Part shown: piece by piece, positions 1 through 8,757 of the stretch
Numbering within the stretch: position 1 is the stretch's first letter
How the letters are laid out: every line of letters begins with the position of its first letter
Source of the DNA: Gemmatimonadetes bacterium T265
GTDB lineage: Bacteria > Gemmatimonadota > Gemmatimonadetes > Gemmatimonadales > Gemmatimonadaceae
Length of the DNA: 64,000 bases
Direction: 5' to 3'
NCBI GenBank assembly: GCA_019973575.1
Contig: BPUI01000001.1
Location: 1,376,342-1,440,341 of the forward strand
Notes under the pieces: model-generated
Databases searched by the model: none
What the model was told of the DNA's origin: nothing
What the model saw: the letters and a program-made list of their open reading frames with translations, nothing else
Position numbers and translations under genes: made by a program

Positions 1-1767
1 CTGACGGAAACCGCGTTGCGGACGGCGGTCGTGGCGGGGCTGGCCGCGGGCGCTCCCCCGATCTGGGCCCCTGCGCCGGGCGCCTCGCCCGGGGCCCGTC
101 GCGCGCTCGCCGGGGCGGTCACGGCCGTGGCGGGGCTGTACGTCATCGGGAACCGCGTCTCGGACGGGGTGGCGGCCGCGGAGCGCTCGGTGGCGTTGTG
201 GGAAGCCGAGGCGCGGCGCGCCGAGGCCGAGGGCGGCGACCACAGCGCTTGGCGGTGGCTCGTCTATGCGCGCATCCCGCTGGCGGAGGGGCATTCCGCG
301 GCCGGCGACATGCGCGTTCCGCTCGCGCTCAGCGCGGCGAACGTCCTCGAAGGGCGGGCGTTAGGGAGCCGCGAGGTCTGGTTCGCGCTCGCCCGCCACG
401 GGCGCCTGCTCTACGCGGCTGGTGACCACGCCGCCGCGCGCCTGGCGCTCGACGAGGCGATCGCCTCGCTGGCGGCCGGGGGCGAGTTTACGATGCTCGC
501 CAACACGGAGCAGACGCGCGCCGAGGTGGGGCTTGCGACCGGGGACCTTGCGGACGCAGCGGCGCACCTGCGGGCGGCGATCGCCGCGCAGCGCGACGAG
601 CTCACGTCGTGGGTGTTCGTGCGCAGCCTCGACCTCGCGGCGCAGCTCGCGCTGGCCGGCGCGCTGCCGGGGGCGCCCGTCGACGCGGCGGTCCGGCTGC
701 TCGGCGCCGCGGCCGGCATCCGCCGGCGCGCGGGCATCGACGTGATCTACTACGACCGGCCGGCGTACGACCGCACCACCTCGCGCGCGCGGGAGCGGTG
801 CGCCGAGCCCGCGTTCCGCGCCGCGTGGGACGCGGGGGAATGCCTTGCCGTTCGCGCAGCCTACGAGTACGCGGTCGCGCTGCCGTGGCCGACGGCGCCC
901 GCCGGCGCGGCGCCGCCCGGGGATGGCGCGCGAGCGGCCGACGCGCTGGTCGGCGCGGCACGCGGCACGTCGGCCGGCCCCTCCACGCTCGGCCTGCGGG
1001 TGCTCGGCCCGCTCGCCCTCGCCGCCAACGGGGTGCCGACGACCGAGCCGCTCCCGTTAGGCAAGGTCGCCGAGCTGCTGCTCTGGCTCGTGCTCCACCC
1101 GGCCGGCACCAAGGAGCAGATCGGGCTCGACCTGTGGCCGGACGCCTCGGCCGCGCAGCTCCGCTCCAACTTCCACTTCACGCTCCACCACCTGCGCCGC
1201 ACGCTCGGCGACCGCCGATGGGTCGCGCACGAGCAGGGGCACTACCGCCTGGCGCGCGCGCTCGAGGCCGGAGGCGGCGGGTCCGCGGCGCGCCTCGCCT
1301 GCGACGCCGACGCGCTGTTCGCCACGGCGGACCTGCTCCGGGCGGCCGCCCGCACCCGCGCGCCGCTGGACGCCGCCGGGCTCGACGGCGCGGCGCTCGG
1401 GGAGGCGCGGCGCGTCCTCGCCGCGTCCGCCGGCGAGCTCGGCGCCGGGCTCGCGTTAGGCGACTGGGTGGTGCCGCACCAGGACCGGGCGCGCGCGGCG
1501 TGGGAGGACGGCATGGCCGTCGTCGCACACGCGCTCGCCGCGGCCGGCCGCCACGCCGAGGCGCTCGCGGCGTACGAGGCCGTCCTCGCGCGCGACCCGC
1601 TGCGCGAGGCCGCGCACCGCGCGGTGATGGCGGTCCACGCGGCGGCGGGCGAGCCGGCGCGCGCCCTCGCCCACTACGACGCGCTCGCCGCGCTGCTCGC
1701 GCGCGAGGTGGGCGCGCGCCCGTCGCGCGAGACGCAGGCCCTCGCCGAGCGGCTGCGGGCGGCGTAG
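1..1767 (+). CDS. STAND/BTAD transcription regulator, C-terminal part (cut by window edge)
   Basis: The reading frame is open to the left edge, so the N-terminus (expected to hold the STAND/NB-ARC ATPase) lies outside. Visible in order: alpha-helical TPR-like repeats (roughly residues 60-290 of the visible part), a winged-helix DNA-binding segment with the pattern LLLWLVLHPAGTKEQIGLDL followed by a conserved TLHHLRR helix, and a BTAD-type helical domain to the end. By comparison with the two full-length paralogues at 3402 and 8758 this is an AfsR/SARP-like activator with the DNA-binding part at the C-terminus. Two blocks, 1062-1196 and 1498-1655, are almost or exactly identical at nucleotide level to the paralogue at 3402, with a diverged stretch between them. 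Role as a transcription regulator is from family knowledge; targets are unknown. Confidence 0.85.
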   Translation: MTETALRTAVVAGLAAGAPPIWAPAPGASPGARRALAGAVTAVAGLYVIGNRVSDGVAAAERSVALWEAEARRAEAEGGDHSAWRWLVYARIPLAEGHSAAGDMRVPLALSAANVLEGRALGSREVWFALARHGRLLYAAGDHAAARLALDEAIASLAAGGEFTMLANTEQTRAEVGLATGDLADAAAHLRAAIAAQRDELTSWVFVRSLDLAAQLALAGALPGAPVDAAVRLLGAAAGIRRRAGIDVIYYDRPAYDRTTSRARERCAEPAFRAAWDAGECLAVRAAYEYAVALPWPTAPAGAAPPGDGARAADALVGAARGTSAGPSTLGLRVLGPLALAANGVPTTEPLPLGKVAELLLWLVLHPAGTKEQIGLDLWPDASAAQLRSNFHFTLHHLRRTLGDRRWVAHEQGHYRLARALEAGGGGSAARLACDADALFATADLLRAAARTRAPLDAAGLDGAALGEARRVLAASAGELGAGLALGDWVVPHQDRARAAWEDGMAVVAHALAAAGRHAEALAAYEAVLARDPLREAAHRAVMAVHAAAGEPARALAHYDALAALLAREVGARPSRETQALAERLRAA

Positions 1768-1784
1768 GGCGCGGCCGCGCGGCG

Positions 1785-2504
1785 TTAGGCGCGCGCGCCC
1801 CGCCGGCGGGCCCCGGCGCACGCCGCGGCGGCGCCGAGGCCGGCGGCGAGGAGCGCCACCGTCCCCGGCTCCGGCACCGCCGCGATGCTCGCGGCGTACG
1901 CCGGGGTGCCCGGCGCGTCGTCGCTGTAGTTGCCGAACGTGAGCGCGAACGACTGGCCGTCCCACGTGAGCGGGATCGGCGTCACCGCCAACGTCTGGCA
2001 GCTGCCCGGCGCGCCGACGAGGCACACGCCGCTCGACACGCCGACCCCGGCGTACCCGGTGAACGTGGTCGGCACGAGGCCGCCGGACGAGACGGCGAAG
2101 CCCGGGGTGGCGCCCGTGAAGTCCGCGACGATGCCGGCGCCGTCGGCCAGCGGGTTCTGGATCACGCCGACCCCGTAGCGGCCCGGCGGCCCGAACGGCG
2201 TCGTCGGGTCGAAGATCGCGACCGCGAGGCCGGTCGGGTGCGCCGCGTCGGACGCCTGCACCGCGTACGTCCGCCCGCCGATCGTCAGCTGCAGAGCACT
2301 CGGCGTGTACGCGACGAACCCCGGCACGCCGACCGGCGCGGCGAGGTTCGGGCCGGCGGCGTCGAACCACGCTTCCAGCGTGAACGCGGAGGGGCCGGCG
2401 AGGGGCGTCGGGGCCCCGCCGGCGCCGAGCGCCGAGCGCCCGTCGAGCACGCCCCGAGGGCGCGCGGCCGGGCCGCGGCGGTTGGGATCGCGACGCGCAC
2501 CCAC
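1785..2504 (-). CDS. PEP-CTERM sorted exported protein, N-terminus doubtful
   Basis: The C-terminus carries a canonical PEP-CTERM sorting signal: VPEP followed by GTVALLAAGLGAAAACAG and an Arg-rich tail. This is the motif recognised by exosortase for attachment or export to the cell surface. The body is a Gly/Ala/Thr-rich beta-type secreted domain with one Cys pair near residues 170-178. Oddly, the first 30 or so residues are Arg/Pro-rich and give no signal peptide, although PEP-CTERM proteins need one. The conserved-looking segment starts near 'VLDGRSALGAG', so the true signal peptide was probably lost by a frameshift upstream, or the gene is decaying. The GTG start at 2504 is only the furthest in-frame choice. 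It is convergent with the regulator ending at 1767. Confidence 0.6.
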   Translation of the reverse strand: MGARRDPNRRGPAARPRGVLDGRSALGAGGAPTPLAGPSAFTLEAWFDAAGPNLAAPVGVPGFVAYTPSALQLTIGGRTYAVQASDAAHPTGLAVAIFDPTTPFGPPGRYGVGVIQNPLADGAGIVADFTGATPGFAVSSGGLVPTTFTGYAGVGVSSGVCLVGAPGSCQTLAVTPIPLTWDGQSFALTFGNYSDDAPGTPAYAASIAAVPEPGTVALLAAGLGAAAACAGARRRGARA

Positions 2505-2527
2505 GATCGCGCCCGGCGCTTGGGGGG

Positions 2528-2645
2528 ACGCTTAGGCCGACCCCGCGCCGCCGCGCGGCCAAGCACCGCGCGGACGGACCAAGCGGCGGCCCAAGTGCCG
2601 GGGCGCAGTGTGGGGGCGCGGTCCGCCGCCACACTCGTTCACCCC
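2528..2645. repeat. intergenic word cluster, copy 1 (upstream of cupin gene)
   Basis: This gene-free stretch holds CTTAGGC, two CCAAGC hexamers (2559 and 2579), a related CCAAGT (2591) and CCACACTCG shortly before the cupin gene. Similar words recur in the same order upstream of 6944 and around 12380-12440, each time downstream of one of the three STAND/BTAD regulators. The similarity is short and imperfect; its meaning is unknown. Confidence 0.35.
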
Positions 2646-2659
2646 TCGCCACCTTACCC

Positions 2660-3226
2660 ATGCTCGCCGCGACCTTTCCCACCGCGACCCTCCCCACCGC
2701 GACCCTGCTCGGTCCGTCCAGCTCGACCACGTCCGCCGAGGCCGTGCACCTCGTGCAGGCGCAGGAGGCCCGCCGCGTCGAGGCCTTCGGCGACCGCCTC
2801 GACGTGCTGCTCTCGAGCGCGCAGACCGGCGGCGCGCTCGCCGTCGCCTTCGGCACGGTCCCCCCGCACCACGGTCCGCCGCCGCACGTCCACCACCGCG
2901 AGGCGGAGGTAATGGTGGTGCTGGAGGGCGCGCTCGAGTTCTCCGCCGGAGCCGAAGTCGGCCGCACGTGGACGCGCGTGGCGGCGGGCGGGGCGGCGTT
3001 CCTGCCGCGCGGCGTGGCGCACACGTTCCGGAACCCCGAGGACACGGCCACCCGCACGCTCATCGTCGCGCTTCCGGGCGGGTTCGAGGAGTTCTTCGCC
3101 GGCTGCGCCGAGGTGTTCGCCGCGGCGGAGCAGGGCGCGTCGCCCGACATGGCCGCGATCCTCCGCGTGGCCGACGCGCACGGCATCGAGTTCCTCGTCC
3201 CGCTCGGCGCGCCGCCGGCCGCCTAA
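2660..3226 (+). CDS. single-domain cupin protein
   Basis: Both cupin motifs are intact. Motif 1 is GPPPHVHHREAEVMVVLEG (two His and one Glu metal ligands in HxHx(3-4)E) and motif 2 is GGAAFLPRGVAHTFRN with the third His ligand. The protein of 188 residues has one cupin barrel preceded by about 30 Thr/Ala-rich residues and followed by a helical tail. It resembles quercetin-dioxygenase-like and sugar-binding cupins, so a mononuclear metal-binding role is likely, but the substrate cannot be read from sequence. The gene ends in GCC-TAA-C, an instance of the abundant window heptamer. It lies between two STAND/BTAD regulators and could be a target of either. Confidence 0.85.
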   Translation: MLAATFPTATLPTATLLGPSSSTTSAEAVHLVQAQEARRVEAFGDRLDVLLSSAQTGGALAVAFGTVPPHHGPPPHVHHREAEVMVVLEGALEFSAGAEVGRTWTRVAAGGAAFLPRGVAHTFRNPEDTATRTLIVALPGGFEEFFAGCAEVFAAAEQGASPDMAAILRVADAHGIEFLVPLGAPPAA

Positions 3227-3401
3227 CACCGCCCCTCGCCCGCCGCCCCCGCCCTCTCGAGGCTCCCCGCCGAGCCGATGCCGGGATGCCCGTGCGGGTG
3301 AGCGGGCCGCCTCCGCGGGCTTCTGCGGCCGAGGGTCTGACGCACCGCCCTCCGCGGTGCCAGAATAGACGCGTCCCGGCCTCCCCCCGCCGCCGCGCCC
3401 G

Positions 3402-6400
3402 ATGTCATCCCCGCCCGCCGCCCCCGCCCCGGTGTCCGACGTGTCGTCCCACCTCCGCGCGGCGCCGTCCCCGGCCGCGCGGGCGCCGGCCGCGAGCGTG
3501 CCCGCCGCGCTCTCGTCGTTCGTCGGGCGCGCGCGCGAGGTGGCGAGCGTGCGCGCGGCGCTCGAGGGTGCGCGCCTGCTGACGCTCACCGGGCCGGGCG
3601 GCGCGGGGAAGACGCGGCTCGCCCGCGAGGTGGCCGCCGCGCTCGCCGAGGAGCGCCTAACGCAGGACGTGTCGGCCTACCCCGACGGCGTGTGGTGGGT
3701 GGAGCTCGCGCCGCTCGTCGAAGGGGGCGAGCTCCCGGGGGCGGTCGCGACCGTGCTCGGGGTGCGCCTCGCGTCGGACCACGCGGCGGCCGCCGCGATC
3801 GCCGAGGCCCTGCGGGACGGCCGCGCGTTGCTGGTGCTCGACAACTGCGAGCACGTGGTCGCGGCGGCCGCGGCGTTCGCCGACGGGCTCCTGCGCGCGT
3901 GCCCGGGCGTGACCGTGCTCGCCACGAGCCGGGAGGCGCTCGCGGTCGAGGGCGAGGTGGCCTGGGTCGTGCCGCCCCTCGCGCACCCGCCCCGGGCGGA
4001 CCGGGCCTACGCCCGCGGGGGCGACCCGCCCGCGACGTCGTTGGGCGCGACCGCGGCCGACGTCGGCGCGTACGACGCGGTGCGCCTCTTCGTCGAGCGG
4101 GCGCGGTCGGCGAGCCCGGCGTTCGGGCTCACCGACCGGAACGCCGGGGCGGTGGCGGCAATCTGCGCCCGGCTCGACGGCATCCCGCTCGCCCTCGAGC
4201 TGGCCGCCGCGCAGGTGGCCACGTTCGGCGTGGAGCCGCTCGCCGCGCAACTCGACGACGCGCTGGCCGTGCTCGCGCGCGGCGGCCGCCGCGCGGGGCC
4301 CGCGCGGCACCAGACGCTGCGCGCGCTGCTCGACTGGAGCTACGCGCTGCTGGGCGACGCGGAGCGGCGCCTGCTCGACCGGCTGAGCGTGTTCCGCAAC
4401 GCGGCCACGCTCGACGCCGTGGTCGCCGTGTGCGGGCAGACCCCGCCGGCCGGCGGGTCCGCCGCGGGCGCGGCGGACCCCGCGCTGTTCGCGTCGTTAG
4501 GCCGCCTCGTCGAGCAGTCGCTCGTCGACGTGCGCGACGCCGGCGAGGAGGTGCGCTACGCGCTGCTCGAGACCGTGCGGCAGTACGGCGCCGCGCGCCT
4601 CGTCGGCACGGCCGAGGAGGTCGCGCTGCGCGACCGCCACCTCGCGTGGGCGGGGGACTTCATGACGCGGGCCGAGCCGCGGCTGTGGAGCTCGCGCTGG
4701 ATCGAGGAGGCGGCGCGCCTCACGGCAATCATGGACGACCTGCGTGCGGCCGTCGCGTGGGCCGCGCGCGCCGCCGACCCCTCGCCCGCGGGGGCCGCGC
4801 GCGCGACCGACGCGCTGCGCGTGGTCGGCCCGCTCGTGTGGTACTGGGCGCCGACCGGCGGGTTCGACGACGCCGTGACGTTGCTGGAGGCCGCGTTCCG
4901 CGCGGCCGTCCGCGCCGGCGTCGCCGACGACGGCGGCGGCCGGCGTCTGACGCCGACCCCCGAGGCGTCGGCCGTCGCGCGGCGCGCCCTGACCGCCGCA
5001 CTCACGACGTGGAACTCACTCGCGGCGCTGCGCAACGCGCTCGGCGACGCGGTGCCCGCCGACCACCTGATCGGGTTGTGGGACGCCGAATGTGCGGCCG
5101 CCGCCGAGGCGGGCGATGCCGCCCGGTGCGGCGCTCTCCAGAAGCGCTCGTTCGCGAAGAACGGCCAGTCCGAGATCGCCCTGATCGGCGGCGACGCGGT
5201 CGCCGCGCGCGCGCTCGGCGAGGGCGTCGTCGCCGACGCGCACGCCTCGGGCGACCCGCGTGCGATCGCGTTCGCCCTCGGGCGCCACGGGTTCGTCCTT
5301 GGCGCGCTCGGCGACCACGCCGCCGGCGCCGCCGAGCTCGAGGAGGGCGCTACGCGGTGGGCGGCGCTGGGCGACGGCGCGTTCCTCGCCCTCACGCGGC
5401 AGTCGCAGGCCGAGCATGCGCTCGCGACCGGCGACGCGTTCGCCGCCGCCGCGCACGCGCGCGCGGGCCTGGCGGCGCAGCGCGGCCTGTTCGCGCCGTG
5501 GCTGCTCGCACGCGGGCTGGAGATCGCGGCGCGCGCGCTGGTCGCCGCGGCGACCGACGCGGCCGCGTCGGCGGGCGGGGGCCCGGCGCTCGGCGCGGCC
5601 GCGGCCGGGGCGGCGCGGGTCCTCGGCGCGGCCGACGGCGAGCGCAGGCGCGCGGGCACCGTACTCCCGGACTTCGACCGCGCGGGCCACGAGCAGGCCG
5701 TCGCCGCCGCGGCGGCAGCGTTAGGCACTGAGGCGTTCCGCGACTCGTGGGCGGCGGGGGCACGCCTCACCGGGGACGCGGCGATCGACGACGCGTGGGC
5801 GGCGCCGTGGCCGACGCCGCCGGCGCCGATCGCGCCCGGCGCGGACGCCCGGCCCGCCGCCGGCGAGGGCCTGACGCCCGCCCCGACCGCCGCCGGTCGC
5901 GCCGGCGGCACGCTCACGCTCCGCGTCCTCGGCCCGCCCGCGCTCGCCCGGGACGCCGCGGCGCCCGCGGAACCGCTCCCCGGGAGCAAGGTCGCCGAAC
6001 TGCTGCTCTGGCTCGTGCTCCACCCGGCCGGCACCAAGGAGCAGATCGGGCTCGACCTGTGGCCGGACGCCTCGGCCGCGCAGCTCCGCTCCAACTTCCA
6101 CTTCACGCTCCACCACCTGCGGCGGCTGCTCGGCGACCGCGGCTGGGTGGCGCAGGACGGCGGGCGCTACCGTCTGGCGCGGGCCGTTGCCGACGGCGGT
6201 GCAGGCGACGCGGTGCGCCTGTCGTGCGACGCCGACGACCTGTTCGCGACGGCGGAGGTCCTGCGCGCCGCGGCCCGCCACCCCGCCCGAGGCGGGCGCG
6301 GGGCCCCGCCCGACGCGACCCGCCTCGACGACGCGGCGCTCGTCGCGGCGCGCGGCGTGCTGGACGCGTGCGGCGGCGAACTGGCCGACGGCCTAACGAC

Positions 6401-6713
6401 CGCGGACTGGCTCGAGCGGCACCGGGCGCGCGCCCGGTCGGCGTGGGAGGACGGCATGGCCGTCGTCGCACACGCGCTCGCCGCGGCCGGCCGCCACGCC
6501 GAGGCGCTCGCGGCGTACGAGGCCGTCCTCGCGCGCGACCCGCTGCGCGAGGCCGCGCACCGCGCGGTGATGGCGGTCCACGCGGCGGCGGGCGAGCCCG
6601 GGCGCGCGCTCGCCCACTACGACGCGCTCGCCGCGCGACTGGCGCGCGAGATGGGCGCGCGCCCGGCGCGCGAGACGCAGGCCCTCGCCGAACGCATCCG
6701 CGGCGGCCCCTGA
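3402..6713 (+). CDS. STAND ATPase regulator with C-terminal SARP/BTAD DNA-binding module
   Basis: Full-length protein of 1103 residues. Order: disordered Pro/Ala start; STAND (NB-ARC-like) ATPase with P-loop GPGGAGKT at 64-71, Walker B 'LLVLDNCEHVV' near 142-152, sensor 'VLATSREAL' and the GxP-type motif 'IPLALELAA'; winged-helix linker 'TLRALLDWSYALL'; a long TPR-like region; then, from about residue 840, the winged-helix DNA-binding segment (AELLLWLVLHPAGTKEQIGL) and a BTAD domain to the end. In the classic AfsR arrangement the DNA-binding/BTAD part is N-terminal; here it is C-terminal. The family senses ligands through the repeat region and activates nearby genes upon nucleotide-driven oligomerisation. 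ATG chosen because the conserved 'ALSSFVGR' motif starts at about residue 36. Shares two near-identical DNA blocks with the truncated copy at the left edge. Confidence 0.88.
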   Translation: MSSPPAAPAPVSDVSSHLRAAPSPAARAPAASVPAALSSFVGRAREVASVRAALEGARLLTLTGPGGAGKTRLAREVAAALAEERLTQDVSAYPDGVWWVELAPLVEGGELPGAVATVLGVRLASDHAAAAAIAEALRDGRALLVLDNCEHVVAAAAAFADGLLRACPGVTVLATSREALAVEGEVAWVVPPLAHPPRADRAYARGGDPPATSLGATAADVGAYDAVRLFVERARSASPAFGLTDRNAGAVAAICARLDGIPLALELAAAQVATFGVEPLAAQLDDALAVLARGGRRAGPARHQTLRALLDWSYALLGDAERRLLDRLSVFRNAATLDAVVAVCGQTPPAGGSAAGAADPALFASLGRLVEQSLVDVRDAGEEVRYALLETVRQYGAARLVGTAEEVALRDRHLAWAGDFMTRAEPRLWSSRWIEEAARLTAIMDDLRAAVAWAARAADPSPAGAARATDALRVVGPLVWYWAPTGGFDDAVTLLEAAFRAAVRAGVADDGGGRRLTPTPEASAVARRALTAALTTWNSLAALRNALGDAVPADHLIGLWDAECAAAAEAGDAARCGALQKRSFAKNGQSEIALIGGDAVAARALGEGVVADAHASGDPRAIAFALGRHGFVLGALGDHAAGAAELEEGATRWAALGDGAFLALTRQSQAEHALATGDAFAAAAHARAGLAAQRGLFAPWLLARGLEIAARALVAAATDAAASAGGGPALGAAAAGAARVLGAADGERRRAGTVLPDFDRAGHEQAVAAAAAALGTEAFRDSWAAGARLTGDAAIDDAWAAPWPTPPAPIAPGADARPAAGEGLTPAPTAAGRAGGTLTLRVLGPPALARDAAAPAEPLPGSKVAELLLWLVLHPAGTKEQIGLDLWPDASAAQLRSNFHFTLHHLRRLLGDRGWVAQDGGRYRLARAVADGGAGDAVRLSCDADDLFATAEVLRAAARHPARGGRGAPPDATRLDDAALVAARGVLDACGGELADGLTTADWLERHRARARSAWEDGMAVVAHALAAAGRHAEALAAYEAVLARDPLREAAHRAVMAVHAAAGEPGRALAHYDALAARLAREMGARPARETQALAERIRGGP

Positions 6714-6787
6714 GCGTCCCCGCGGACGGTCGGCCGTCCGGGTCGGTCAGGCCTGCCCGGCGCCCGCGATCGCGCGCGCCGCATGGG

Positions 6788-6860
6788 CGGGCGCTTAGGC
6801 GCGCGCCGCGCGCGCGATAAGCGCGGGCCCAAGCACGGGGGCCCACACTTGACCCCACAC
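6788..6860. repeat. intergenic word cluster, copy 2
   Basis: In the 230-bp gap after the second regulator: GCTTAGGC, GATAAGCGC, CCCAAGCAC and CCCACACTT follow one another in the same order as in copy 1 at 2528-2645. The remainder of the gap shows nothing I can name. No long palindrome or clear promoter is seen. Confidence 0.3.
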
Positions 6861-6943
6861 CGCGGCGCCTCACAGCGCCGCGCGACCGCCGTGCGGCTAC
6901 GCGCTCTCCGCGCCCCCTCCCCGTCCCGCCACCCTCCGTTGTC

Positions 6944-7582
6944 GTGTTTTCCCTCGAAGCCTCGACCACCTTCCCCTACGACCCCACCGCCGCATTTGCC
7001 GCGGTCAGCAGCATCGAGACCGCGGTGCGGTGGCAGGTGGGCGTTGTCGGCGTCCGGCGCGCCCGCGCCGTACACGGCACCCCGCATCCTGGCACTCCCG
7101 CGAGCACTCCCGCGAGCACTCCCGCGGGGGCCTTGCTCCTCGGCTACTACGCGCTCGGTGTGCGCCACACCCTGCGCGCCCGCGTGACGGCGTACGAACC
7201 GCCGAGGCACTTCGCCTACCGGGCGGAGTGCGCCGCGTTCACGCTCGACGTCGCCCTCGACTTCGCGCCGGCGTTGGGCGGGGCGGGGCTGATCTATCGC
7301 CTGCGGCTGACGGCGCACCCGGCGGCGCACCCGGCGGCGCACCCGGCGGGGGACGCCGCGCCCGCCGACCCGTCCGCGGGCGACAAGGCGGCCGCGTTCC
7401 GGCGGCTGCTAGCGCGGCGCGCGCCGCGCGACCTCGCGCGGCTGGAGCGTTACCTCGCGCGACGGCTCGGGCCGGCGGCCGTGCTCCCCGCGGCGGGCAC
7501 CCCCCTCACCGGGGCCGTAGCAACGGCCGGGGTCGCGGTGCAGAACGGCCACGCGCTGCCGACCTCGCCGCTCCTGGCCTGA
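6944..7582 (+). CDS. SRPBCC (START-like) family protein with repeat insertions
   Basis: About 212 residues starting with GTG. The opening 'FSLEASTTFPYDPTAAFAAVSS' and the later 'LRARVTAYEPPRHFAYRAE' followed by alternating strands match the SRPBCC hydrophobic-cavity fold (polyketide cyclase/START-like). Two in-frame tandem repeats are inserted in loops: three copies of a 12-bp unit near 7093-7130 (TPASTPASTPAG) and three of a 12-bp unit near 7313-7350 (AHPAAHPAAHPAG). These look like recent slippage expansions. The C-terminal 40 residues are unremarkable. Ligand and role unknown. The cytochrome gene begins 57 bp downstream, so the two may be co-transcribed. Confidence 0.65.
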   Translation: MFSLEASTTFPYDPTAAFAAVSSIETAVRWQVGVVGVRRARAVHGTPHPGTPASTPASTPAGALLLGYYALGVRHTLRARVTAYEPPRHFAYRAECAAFTLDVALDFAPALGGAGLIYRLRLTAHPAAHPAAHPAGDAAPADPSAGDKAAAFRRLLARRAPRDLARLERYLARRLGPAAVLPAAGTPLTGAVATAGVAVQNGHALPTSPLLA

Positions 7583-7638
7583 ACTCACGCCGCATCCCGC
7601 CCCTTTCCGGCCCCGCGCCGGCCGACCCCACACCTGCC

Positions 7639-8592
7639 ATGTCGACCTCCTCCCCCGCCCGCACGCGCCTCGCGCGCGCGGGCCGCCGCGCGCTCCGCGG
7701 CCTCGCCGCCGTCGCGGCGCTCGTGCTCGTGCTCCTGGGCGGCGTCTACGCGCTCACCGCGCGCCGGTTCACCCGGCACGTCGCGGTTCCGTCCCACGCG
7801 GCGCCGTCGGTGGCGGCGCTCTCGCCGACGCCCGCCGCGCGCGAGGCGCTCGTCGCGCGCGGCGCGCACGTGGTCGCCGTGCGCGGCTGCACCGAGTGTC
7901 ACGGGGCCAACTTCGGTGGGGCGACGATCGTCGACAACCCGCTCATCGGGCGGCTCGGCGGTCCCAACCTGACCGCGGGCGGCCGCGGCCCCGCGCTCGA
8001 CGACCGCGCCTGGGAGCTGGCGCTGCGCCACGGCGTGCGCCCGGGTGGGCGGCCGCTGCTCGTGATGCCGAGCGCCGAGTACGCCGGGATGTCGGACGAG
8101 GACGTGGCGGCGGTCGCGGCCTACGTGCGCTCGCTCCGCGCGGTCGGCACGCCGTCGCCCGCCCTCCAGCCCGGCCCGCTGCTCCGGGTGCTGTATACCG
8201 CGGGGAAGGCGGACATGGTCGCGGCGGCCAGCATGCCCCAACGCACCGCGCATGCGGCGGCGCTGGCCCCGGCGCCCACGGTCGCCTACGGCGCGTACGT
8301 CGCGACGAGTTGCAGCGGGTGCCACCGCGCCGACTTCGCCGGCGGCCCGATCGCAGGGGCGCCGCCCGACTGGCCGCCGGCCGCCAACATCACCCCGCAC
8401 CCCACGGCCGGGCTCGGGCGGTGGACGGCGGCGGACTTCGACCGCCTGCTCGCCACCGGGGTGCGCCGCGACGGACGGCGGGTCGACACGGCGGGGATGC
8501 CGGTGCGCATGACACGCGCGCTGAACGACGTCGAGCGGCGGGCGCTGTGGGCGTACCTGCGCACGGTCCCGGCCAAGGAAACCCTCCGGTGA
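7639..8592 (+). CDS. membrane-anchored dihaem cytochrome c
   Basis: 317 residues. A single N-terminal membrane segment (residues about 20-40, LAAVAALVLVLLGGVYAL) follows an Arg-rich cytoplasmic start, giving a periplasmic protein. Two haem c attachment motifs are present: CTECH (C84, C87, H88) and CSGCH (C225, C228, H229), each followed by a Met-containing segment that can supply the distal ligand (VMPSAEYAGM; GMPVRM). The architecture fits dihaem cytochromes such as the alcohol-dehydrogenase cytochrome subunits and related electron carriers. ATG 7639 is preferred because translation from farther upstream would run through the preceding gene in another frame. Electron donor and acceptor are unknown. 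A GC-rich hairpin follows the stop. Confidence 0.88.
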   Translation: MSTSSPARTRLARAGRRALRGLAAVAALVLVLLGGVYALTARRFTRHVAVPSHAAPSVAALSPTPAAREALVARGAHVVAVRGCTECHGANFGGATIVDNPLIGRLGGPNLTAGGRGPALDDRAWELALRHGVRPGGRPLLVMPSAEYAGMSDEDVAAVAAYVRSLRAVGTPSPALQPGPLLRVLYTAGKADMVAAASMPQRTAHAAALAPAPTVAYGAYVATSCSGCHRADFAGGPIAGAPPDWPPAANITPHPTAGLGRWTAADFDRLLATGVRRDGRRVDTAGMPVRMTRALNDVERRALWAYLRTVPAKETLR

Positions 8593-8629
8593 GTGCGTCC
8601 GCAGTGTGATGCGTTCGCTCCGCGGCAGC

Positions 8630-8686
8630 GCGGGCGCGCGGCCGCCGGCCCCGGGGCACGGCCCCGGTCGGCGGCCGCGCGCCCGC
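8630..8686 (+). terminator. GC-rich hairpin after cytochrome gene
   Basis: Arms 8630-8650 and 8666-8686 pair over 21 positions with one G-U. There is no T-run after the stem, so it could be a rho-independent-like terminator of the high-GC kind or simply a structured 3' end. It lies 38 bp after the cytochrome stop and 72 bp before the next start. Confidence 0.45.
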
Positions 8687-8757
8687 TGGCGCGGACCGGG
8701 CGCGGCACGCACAATGGTTCCGCTTCGCACGCGCCCCCCGCCTGACCGCCCGCCGCC

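Noticed and set aside
609-2912. Very long open frames overlapping the first regulator on both strands (also 1456-3186 minus, 58850-61552 plus)
   Set aside because: High GC makes stop codons rare in alternative frames. These translate to Arg/Pro/Gly-rich low-complexity peptides with no motifs, while the frames chosen show family signatures.
3342-3360. 7-bp hairpin before the second regulator as a terminator or riboswitch
   Set aside because: The stem is short and typical of chance pairing at this GC content; no T-run or conserved architecture.
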